From Russula earlei (lineage: Eukaryota > Basidiomycota > Agaricomycetes > Russulales > Russulaceae), in NCBI GenBank assembly GCA_025769875.1, contig JAGFNK010000457.1, forward strand, positions 1 through 41,388: DNA of 41,388 nucleotides, given 5' to 3'. The notes below the pieces were generated by a model that saw only the letters and a list, made by a program, of their open reading frames with translations, was not told where the DNA came from and did not search any database. A program made the translations under genes and the position numbers. Below, in pieces: positions 1-8,669 of the stretch. Numbering within the stretch: position 1 is the stretch's first letter; each line of letters begins with the position of its first letter.

Positions 1-2206
1 TTCCTCGTAACCGGATCGGCTCGTTGTTTCTATTTTGCTTCTGTGACATAGCTTGTATCCCACATCGCGTTTCACGCACACCGACCTTCCTTATTGACTC
101 TTCGAATGTCTGACCAGAGCTTCCTTGGCGTTTCCACAACCACGACAGATGCTTCTCATGACCACGGCCCAACCACCCCTTCGACTCCGACTTCTCCCTT
201 GATGAAGCCTACCAGGACGGTGGCGATCATCAAGCCCCACGCCGTCGACCACCGGTTCGAGATCGAACATCGAATCACTGAAGCCAAGTTCGAGGTGAGT
301 CCGACTCTGCTCGCTCGTACACGCGCGCGAACGACGAACGACCTTGCCTCGAGATTGTCAAAGAGAGACAGATGGAGTTTTGACATGGAGACCGACCCTG
401 ACGCGCTTTTCGAACTGTTTGGTGATGACGCCCGTTCCTTTGCCGAGTAAGCGTCCCTGCCTGCACGTTTCCTCTCCCTGACCGCGGGAACATTGTCCGC
501 GTTTCAGAGGCCCCGTATGGTATATGTCCTCGAACGCCGCCGTGCCATCGAAGTATGGAACACGATCATGGGCGACGTTGACCCCCACCACGCTCGCCAA
601 CTCACCCCGACCTCCCTCCGTGCCCTCTACGGCATCACCAGGGAGCACAACGCCGTCATGGGCTCCCCCGACCCCGACACCGCAGAGATCCAGATCAACT
701 CGCTCTTCCTCTCCTCCCCGCCCTTCCCCTCCTCCGACCTCCCCTCTTCCGACCGATCCACCGACGCCGACCCTCGCGTCCTCACCACCGCCTCCCTCCG
801 ATCCCTCTCGTCCTCCCTCCGCTCCTCCGCACGCCTCGCGCAACAACGCAGCGCGAGCAGCTCCAACGGCCACTCCCCCGCCCGCACCTCGTCCTCGCAC
901 CCCCGCGCCGCACGCCCTTCAGAGCGCGCGACATAATCCCGTCCCACGCCTCCCCGACCATCGTCCCGCGCACGACCCGCGCGGCCTCCCTCCGCGCCGG
1001 TGCGACCCCCGCCCAACCTCGACCGCGCGCGCAGCGCGCCCCGCACGCCGCCGTCCAAGGAGGCCCTCCGCAAGATCTTCGCCGACGTGCCGGGCCACAA
1101 GCGCACCGCCTCGATCCAGGTCGCCTCCACCGCCGCGCCGACCGTGCCTCCGCGCATGACGCGCGCCGCCGCCCTGCGCATCTCGGGCGCGACGCCACCC
1201 ACGCCCGTCGTCCCGAAGCCCATCATCACGATCGCGCAGGCCAAGGCCAAGGCCGCCGAGGAGGAGAGGGCCAAGGCCGCGCTGCAGGAGGCCCAGGCCA
1301 GGACGTTCGAGGGCGTGCCGGGACACAAGAGGCGCGAGTCCATCTCGGTCTCGAGCACCGCCAAGGCGCCCACCATCACCCCGAGGCAAAACCGCAGCGC
1401 GCTGCTGCGCGCGTCGAAAGATGCCACCCCGCCGTCCTCGTATCAGTGTGCGTCTGTCTGTCTGTCTCCCTTTCACCCGTCTCTCTGTTCTGTTTCCGTT
1501 CAGTTGAACAACGTTTTCGTTTCGTTTCGCAGTCCGACCGCCGATTGGCCCATCCCTGTCGCGGTCCACTTCTTCAGACTCATACGGCTCACCGGGTCGT
1601 CCCTCCACCGCGCAAGGTGACGTGAACTCTCCGCGTCGATCGTTCTCTCGAATGTCCGATATTGGCCCCGGCGCCATCGGCACGCCGCCTAGGGAACGCC
1701 CCCATCAGCTTGCAGGCGCCGACGATGGTGCCGCGGCAAAACCGCAGCGCGATGCTACGAGCAGCCAAAATAGCCAACGGAGCTTGAGGGATGGCAGATC
1801 ATACGCAGAGCGCTTCCCACTGTGTGTCTGCATTCCAAACGCAATTCGGAGCAGTCGACTCTTTCTTGCTCACCTTGGCGCTGGCGCTGCTTCTTCTCCG
1901 ATAAGTGTATCATAGATGACCCGTACATACTTCTGGCCGTTAGCGCGTGGATGCCTGCTCTCCTCACCGGATCTCTTTATGCTTATAGCCTTTGGTTTAC
2001 CCCTCGTTTCACAGGTCGAGACTCAGATACCATGCTCCCATCTGTATATGCGTTATCAAATGTACTGCTTCCAGTCTGACAGATGAGTGCAAGGAGTTGT
2101 GACCCCATTAGAAACGACAGCCGTGAATCGACATATATTTTTACAATAGACAAACGCAGCAAGCCATTACAGAACCAAGTGGAAAGTCTGCTGGCCGCTG
2201 CGTTAC
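1..2206 (+). repeat. Segmental duplication, copy 1 (NDK-like gene plus 3' flank)
   Basis: This block matches about 8575-11038 in direct orientation. The match starts at or before the window edge and ends at the shared bases cgttac (2201-2206), after which the two loci differ completely. From about 540 to 1440 I see only a handful of differences from copy 2, several of them single-base length changes in C, G or T runs. Copy 1 lacks the ~370-bp insertion of copy 2 and keeps the ~133 bp that copy 2 lost. Its right edge lies just beyond the 3' end of a truncated histidine kinase, so it probably landed there, but direction of duplication is inference. Confidence 0.93.
106..1787 (+). pseudogene. 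NDK-like domain protein with C-terminal repeats, copy 1, frame-broken
   Basis: Nucleoside-diphosphate-kinase-like fold. The start at 106 reads MSDQSFLG and then TVAIIKPHAV, the first NDK strand. Exon 1 ends at 294; an intron (295-about 354) leads to IVKERQMEF, and a second intron (about 449-506) to GPVW and YVLERRRAIEVW. The motif that normally holds the phosphorylated histidine (N-x-x-H-G-S) reads NAVMGS, so catalysis is unlikely even in the ancestor. The C-terminal half carries repeated PR-x-x-R-x-A-x-LR units. Compared with copy 2 and the family, the frame breaks at an extra T (about 377-381, giving TGA), a missing G (about 519), a C-run change near 900, a compensating C near 1008, and further one-base changes near 1700 and 1790. 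It is either a pseudogene or carries assembly homopolymer errors. The terminal exon resumes near 1532 and would stop at 1785-1787. Confidence 0.8.
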
Positions 2207-2379
2207 TTAAATAACAGGGGGGGTGTTTCATCCCAGGCAGACTTTAATTTGGCATGTGTTACATGTCTGTTACTTTCATGACATTTGTGACTGCTGAGAT
2301 GGTAGTGAACTGCTGAGTTCCCAGTAGCTCACAGTATTATCCAGACACCATTTCACTATGCGGAACAATGGGTCAGCAG
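2207..2379. other. Short CpG-poor junction sequence, no gene seen
   Basis: This sits between the end of duplication copy 1 and the last readable codon of the histidine kinase. It has a seven-G run near 2217-2223 and very few CpG dinucleotides, like the transposon-rich part of the window. It may be a mobile-element scrap. No open frame or terminal repeat was recognised. Confidence 0.4.
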
Positions 2380-5300
2380 CTAGTGTCGTATGATAGGCAA
2401 CGTTACGTACAGTTCAAACGAGGAAGGTTCTTGATGACGGGAAGGCGCACTCGTCAGATCAGCGCAGTGTAGGCAGATATCACGGATTGTGGGGCGCACC
2501 AGTGCTAATAAGACGATGGGTATGTACCGCAAATGCTCATACTCACGGATCGTCTCGGTCTGCCGTACATCGTCCGTAAAACACGATATTGAAACTTACC
2601 ACGTTGAACGAATAGACGACGATGGTATCGATGTCGGGGCATGTAGCCTTATCTGCGACTTTGAGTGGATCGTGAATCACGTAAGGCCTGAGTCCGAGTT
2701 CCTGTATCCGATCCACCACCGCAGTGTTGTCATATAGCGTATCAACGAATAAAATATTGCGGTTCCCAAATGGCACCATTTCGGCAGGCGTCGCGTCCAT
2801 GGACAGCTGGCCGATTTGGGACGTGATTGTGAAGAAGAACTTGCTACCCTTGTCATAATCGCTTTCGACACATACTTCCAGCCATAAGAGCAACGAGGCA
2901 TTTCGAAATTGACAGCCCTAAACCCGTTCCTCCGTATTCCTTCCGAGAAAAGTTGACGTGTCGAGAGAAGGATGCAGAAAAGTAAAACAGCACGCACCCT
3001 TGTCGTAGAACCGTCCGCCTGTGCGAAAGTGTCAAAGATAAGGTTCAACTTGTCCTTGGCAATACCAATGCCGGTGTCCAAGACGCAGAACTCAAGGGTC
3101 ACACTGGAATCGTCAAGGGCGAGTAGACGGCAACTGAGCGCGACGTGACCCTTCTTGGAGACTTTAGATGGTGTGAACTTGATCGCGTTGCCCACTAGGT
3201 TTGTGATGACTTGCCGGAGGGGGAGGATATGCTGGTCGGGAATGTCAGGATCTATGTCGTAGGTGAGGTCCAAGTTGTTCTGTGATGCGCAGACGACGAG
3301 CGTTTTAAGGATCCCGAAAACAGTCCGCCGGAGCGAGAAGGAGACTTGCTCCATGGTCATCCGACCAGCTTCGACGGATCGGTATGTTGGTTAACAAACT
3401 TGTGCCCAATAGTGAGTTCCGTGGCACTCACTCGAGATATCATCGATGATCAATAATAGGGAACGTGCGAGGCTGTGAACTAGTAACAAACTCTCCCGCT
3501 GAGACCGGTTTAAGTCGCTGTCCAGGGTTAGCTCCGTCATACCGATGATGCCATTCATCGGCGTCCTGCGCGTGAGACTCAGAAGATGGACCACAAAGAA
3601 ATGTTTCCATCAGGCCAACCTTATCTCGTGGGACATGTTGGCCAGGAACTCGAATTTACTACGGTTGGCGAGTTCGGCGGCTTCCCTAGTGGCGGCGTTC
3701 TTCTGGATGCTGTCGCGCAAATCGAAGACCATCTGGTTGATCTGCGTCTTCAACGAGTCCATCTCACCACTCGCTTCGACGGTGATGAAGCGAGTGAAAT
3801 CTCCGTCCATTGCAGCAGCCGATATCTGAGCGAACCCACGCACTGGGTGGTCAACGGCCATCGTGTTGACTGACATTCTTTTGGAGAGAAAGGGTGACGT
3901 CAGATGAGAACACGAGGCGAGGGAATGACGTACGTGATTTTCGCCGACTTCAGCTTGCACGCCCAATTTGCCTTCCGTACCGACTTCACGTGCAACCTTT
4001 TTCACCTCCGAGGTGAAGAATCCCAACTGGTCAATCATGTCGTTGATCGTGTTCACCAGGTGCAGGATTTCTCCAGAGACAGATACGCCACTTTTTGGGT
4101 TAGATCTCCTCGAGCGACGGCGGTCTGAGAGAGCATCGTCATATTCTAGTGAAAACCATGTATGGACCTCAACTCACCGTAGCCACAGCGATGGTTCGGA
4201 CTTGTAGGGTCAACTGCACGCATCCATCAGAAAAACAAGCTGATAAGGAAAGAATCGCCTGTGTTCAACTCACGTTAGCCGCCATCACGTTCACACAGTC
4301 CGTCAGGTCCTGCGGTCAGATAAAGCCGTGATGTCAGTCCCAGGAAGTTCTTTGACATGATACGGACAAACCTTCCACAATCCGCCGACGTTCGTCATGT
4401 TTGCCTGGCCGCCCAGACGACCCTCCGTTCCGACCTCGCGTGCAACTCGAGTCACCTCATCAGCGAAGGGCCCGACAGCATGCCTATGGCATTCCGCGCA
4501 ATCATGTCTATTACTCCAATAGCTCTTCGCCCAGTCCCAAGGGTAGTACAGGGAGGGCGGGAAACGCGAAACGAAAAACGCACCTTCGACGGGCTTGCAG
4601 TAACACGCCGCGGCCAACTTACTCACCACCTCCGTAACCTGCCAATCCTTGTTGCCCACACGCACGAAGCGCATCGCGACCTCCGCCGCCGACCACGCGG
4701 CCCGCCGCGCGCGTCCACGCGACGGCCCATCACGGGGCTCTCTGGCGTCGCCCCAACGACGATCGTCTCGGCCGCGATCGCCGCGAAGTCGTCGATGGGC
4801 GCGCCCAGGTGCAGCTTCACCACGTCGCCCTTGGCGAGCTTCTGTGCCGATAGTGGATCCGAGCTGCGTGTGCGTGAGGAGCGGAACGGGGGGGGGAGCG
4901 GTTTTGGTTCGTGAGGAGAAATCGCGCGGGATGGATCGCGCAGCGGAGGAAGAGTCAGATGAGGGGGGGGGAAACAAAAGAGAGAGAAAAATAAATGAGA
5001 CGCACGACAGTGGCGGAAAATGCGCGATGCAGTTGTTCACCGATATGGACGTCGGGAAAGCGAGTCCTGCATCAACACAAACGGGAGAGAGAGAAAATCA
5101 ACAAAGAAGAAAAAAAATGAAGCAAAGGGGTTTGAATCGGGACGGACGTTCAGCTGCTCGTAGTTCACAGGGTTTTCGCGGAGGAGGGGAGGAGGGGTGG
5201 GAGTTCTGGGAGGGACTGCACAAACCTTTGGAGACCTTGAGTCCCTTCACGGACTTGTTGTACACGGCTGCGGTGCCCTCTTCGATAAGCTTGTCGCCCT

Positions 5301-5839
5301 AGGACGCTTGCGCTCTCAACGATCAATACGAGCCTCTTCACCGCGACATTGACGATGTCGGCCGCACCCTTGTCCGGACTGAGCAGTGATGTCTGGGTGG
5401 TAGAAGCTTCGACCGTTAGACTAGTGGTGGGGGATGGGGTAACCTGTAACGTCGATGGGCGGCGGGGGGTAGACCCTGAGATCTTTGAGATGGTAGTGTA
5501 CAGCGAATTTGTCGCCGAGCTTTCTGACGAGACGCGGGCAGCTTGGGCGGGAGACAGTGACAGTGCAGCCTCTGCTTGGGAAGGAGCACCAAAGATATTG
5601 CCGAGGCCCATGAGTGGCACTTGCGACGAGGATGGCAGAAAGGGAGCCTTAGGGAGCCTCTCGTCCAGCCAGTGGTGGCAGAGTGGCAGACGACTCTCCA
5701 AATCGAGCAACCATACAAATCTGGCACTTCGAAACGGCTCGAAACGGCTTGGGCTGTTTCGAGCGGTGACAGCAATATCTAGTGCATGGGTAATCATTGT
5801 ATATTGAGAAGTCAGCCCGCATTGGGATTCGTAATACAA
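2380..5839 (-). pseudogene. Group III (HAMP-repeat, Nik1/Os-1 type) hybrid histidine kinase, truncated and frame-broken
   Basis: Osmosensing/fludioxonil-type cytoplasmic histidine kinase acting upstream of HOG signalling in fungi. Readable parts on the minus strand in order: N-terminal region with GNIFGAPSQAEAAL (about 5600) and EEGTAAVYNKSVKGLK (about 5270); two recognisable HAMP segments ([15 protein letters not shown] near 4430, [15 protein letters not shown] near 3990); the H-box [10 protein letters not shown] joined by an intron to [12 protein letters not shown] (about 3640-3530); N-box [11 protein letters not shown] (about 3190); G boxes DTGIGI and [10 protein letters not shown]; then a start of the next domain, LRYIPIVLL (about 2525). 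Frameshifts are visible near 5300, 4094 and 2888, and the acceptor before VEAGRMTME (about 3385) lacks AG. The C-terminal receiver domain is absent: the frame ends at 2380-2382, about 175 bp from the duplication edge. Intact members carry five or more HAMP units; fewer are visible here. The start at 5839 is uncertain; 5794 and 5613 are alternatives. Confidence 0.85.
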
Positions 5840-5859
5840 AAGGCAGACAAGTATACATA

Positions 5860-6297
5860 AGGCCGGATTTCTAGGGTGGGTAGGTGCAAAGGGAAGGCAG
5901 ACGAGAGGTTAATGCAAGTGAGTTGGGGCGGGTGTGCGACGAGAAGCTAAATAATCAACGCGACGGGTCTAAGGCCTGAACTGAAAGCTATGAGCTGTAC
6001 GGAACGGGGAATGGGAAAAAAACAAACAAGACATACCTGAACGACGAACGAATCCAGGGCCTAGACGTCAGGGTCGTTAGGTATAAGTAAGAAAGAACAA
6101 GGTAAGAGAGAAGAACGAACCAATGCGGCGGTCCACCGGTCAAAGCATCGACAACCAACCAACAGGTTACGAGCCGCAGAGAATGGTCAAGGGAACAAAC
6201 AAAGCGCGCAGGTTGGGCAAGAGCTAGACACGTCGTCAGTCATTGATATGAAAGGATGAGACGGAAGAAAGAAATGAACTTGAACAGCGAGACGAAC
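5860..6297. other. Intergenic stretch, no feature recognised
   Basis: It lies between the 5' end of the histidine kinase remnant and the 3' end of the protease-like gene, both on the minus strand. It is A/G-rich on the plus strand with short purine runs. No coding exon, tRNA or repeat could be supported. It should contain the kinase's former promoter and the 3' UTR of neither gene on the plus strand. Confidence 0.5.
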
Positions 6298-8453
6298 CTA
6301 ATTCTCGTCGTCTTCGAAGTAGAGGTTGGCATCAGGGAACTCGGCCTTGATGACCTCCCAGAGCCAGTACATTGGCGAACAAAACGTGATGTCAGAGAAA
6401 TCGGTTATACCCGTGCCACCGGTGAGGAGGCCAACAAACTTGCCGAGGGCGTCGACAACAATGGACCCAGAGTCCCCGACCTTGGAGAACGGACCAGAGT
6501 CTTTGTCATAGGAGTGGACTGCTGCTTCCACTGAATCGAGGCTGCCTATGGAGAAATAACGGCGAACATGAGACTCAAACCCAGTCAAACAACCAATGGT
6601 GGTAAGCGTCGTGAGGCCGCGCTTTAGAACATATCGCATGGCGTGGCCTTTGATATCTTTGTTGTTGGGTGTGCGTATCTCTTCGGCAGAGAGAATGCCT
6701 CGGAGATTGAGGAGACGATCGAGTGGATAAACGAAATCGGATGGCGCATCAATGCGAGGGTACATCAATGTGATGAACTTGGCGGGGTCGATCTCAGGGC
6801 CTGGAATATGAACGGTTAGATTGTATGCCTTACAGCGATCAGCGCGCACCTAAATCGAGCACGTTCCCCCTGAAGTTCTGCGAGAACTTCTTCTTGTCAA
6901 GCTGGATGACGCAAACATCCTTCATATAGCCGTGAGGAGCGGCAGAGACAATGGGAGGTGCCCAGACAATGTGTCCAATGACCCGGTCCTTCGGCTCCGT
7001 CCACTCCTTCTTCATCTTCACGAAGAATTTTTTCAGCTCCTCGATCGCCATTCGTGTATTGTTCAGTTCGCTTTGTTTCTGCACCAGCTGGCGTGCCGCC
7101 TTCTCACCCTTAGGTCCACTGCCCTCCGACATCGCCGTTAACGCCGTAATCCGTTTCTCCAAGATGTCAAAGGTGATGTTCAGGGTGCCGATATGGCCCT
7201 GGATGGATCCGAGGAAGTTGGTGAAAGCATCGTTGCCCATGAGGACGACCTGCTTCTTCGGCCCGGCTTTGTAAGTGTAGTCAGAATTGAACCATCTTCT
7301 AAGGGAAAAAACGTACACAAGTAGGAGTATGTCTTGTTACCTTCGCTTCCAGGGAACAGGACGTGGCGGGCCGTGACAGCATAAAGGTGTTTGCCCACTC
7401 TGAAATAGAAGCCCAATGTTCCCTCGTTATTGAGGGTCTTCAAGCCAGCGATAGGCAGGCCAAGTGAAGTGGTTACAGGGTCGATGACGGCCTCGAGGGG
7501 TCGCCATCCAAGACGGGATCGAAGAGTTCGGGACCACGGAAGCTGCTAGCCACCGACTCACGATATGCAACATCGACGTCAGAGATGCCATTCTCCTTGA
7601 GGAGATTGAGAATGTCGTTGGAAGAATGGAAGGCGACCTCGCCAGTGAGCGTGTCAGGCAAGACACCCACCCAAATTGTGGCGGGGGTGGTAACAACTGT
7701 CCTGTATGGGGCGACCTTGATGTCAACATCCTCGATGTCCTTGTCGTTCTCGTCGTCCTTGTCGTTCTCATCGTCCTTGTCGTTCTCGTCGTCCTTGTCG
7801 TTCTTGTCGTTCTTGTCGTTCTCGTTGTCCTCGTTGTCTTCGCCGTCCTCATCGTCCTTGTTCTCCTTAACCCAGCTGAAACGAACAAGGTCTACGGACG
7901 AAAACTGGATGTTTCGCTGGTCGAGGAGTTCAACAACCTAGGAACAAATGTCAGTCCGCAGATTGAGCGCTCCGAGAGGGTCACAAACCTTCGAACGAAT
8001 ACTAGCCCACAGGCCATCCTTGCCAAGTTCGTCGTGCTCGTAGACTGGCAGAAGCTGCATGAGACGACAATCTTGCTCTGGCCCCGAGGGCGCTTTGAAG
8101 ACGTCCTTGGACGTCCGGAAGATTAATTTGGGACCCCAGCGTCTCGGACCACGAATACCGAAATAATATAAGTGGGCCTCGAGTTTGGAAACAGCGTAGC
8201 GAGAGGAGTCGATGGAAGAAACACTGGAGAAGTCATCCTCCTCCCAGAGATTGCTGTTGGGGGAGGATGAATTGTCGGATAGGGGCCCCTTGCCAATTCG
8301 CGTGCAGTACACGGCGCACTCTGCATCAAATGCTGGTGAGTGGACGTGGTGCTCCAGGGTATTATCCACTAGAGAATTATATGAGTGGGACAGGATAGAA
8401 GAAAGCCAATAAAACATAAAGAACTCGCTTGTGGGATATGCACTTTTGAGCAC
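6298..8453 (-). pseudogene. Trypsin-fold serine-protease-like protein with acidic linker, one frameshift
   Basis: The minus-strand exons join into a protein of a type common in Agaricomycetes. The N-terminal part contains LPVYEHDELGKDGLW, followed by an intron (donor after RSK, about 7990). Then come VVELLDQRNIQF, a highly acidic D/E/N/K linker, and a C-terminal chymotrypsin-like domain. A triad can be proposed from sequence: His in YAVTARHV, Asp in DVCVIQLD and Ser in GDSGS, about 60 residues before the end. Introns fall after YSYL (about 7315-7267) and after VLDLG (6849-6801). Stop is at 6298-6300. At about 7497-7500 a four-C run shifts the frame between VLDGDP and LEAVIDP; one more C would restore it. 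The gene is therefore either newly inactivated or miscalled at one base. The start is uncertain: the 8453 methionine follows a plausible cag acceptor, so a 5' exon may have been lost upstream, where copy 2 of the duplication begins. Substrate unknown. Confidence 0.7.
7738..7866 (+). repeat. Minisatellite encoding the acidic linker
   Basis: Imperfect tandem units of 9 and 15 bp built from tcgtcctt and gtcgttct. On the minus strand they encode runs of Asp, Glu, Asn and Lys (units such as DKDDEN) in the middle of the protease-like protein. Unit number is likely to vary between strains. Confidence 0.85.
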
Positions 8454-8479
8454 CTGTGAAGTAGCGAATAATCATCAAT

Positions 8480-8526
8480 ATGATGTGACATCATAGGGGT
8501 ACTCATCTCCTATGATGTCACATCAT
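8480..8526. repeat. Perfect 18-bp inverted repeat made of palindromic arms
   Basis: Left arm 8480-8497 and right arm 8509-8526 are exact reverse complements, separated by 11 bp. Each arm is itself nearly palindromic around TGATGTGACATCA. The structure sits between the 5' end of the protease-like gene and the start of duplication copy 2. It could be a bZIP/CRE-like double operator, a hairpin or an excision scar. Confidence 0.8.
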
Positions 8527-8669
8527 TTTGTTCGTTTCCTCGTTTTCATTTCGTGTCATTGCGTTCTGCCATTCCTCTAAACCGGATCGGCTCGTTGTTT
8601 GCTTCTGTGACATAGCTTGTATCCCACATCGCGTTTCACGCACACCGACCTTCCTTATTGACTCTTCGA

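Noticed and set aside
7738..7866. Repeat array considered as CRISPR
   Set aside because: Units are contiguous without spacers, are coding, and the genome is eukaryotic.
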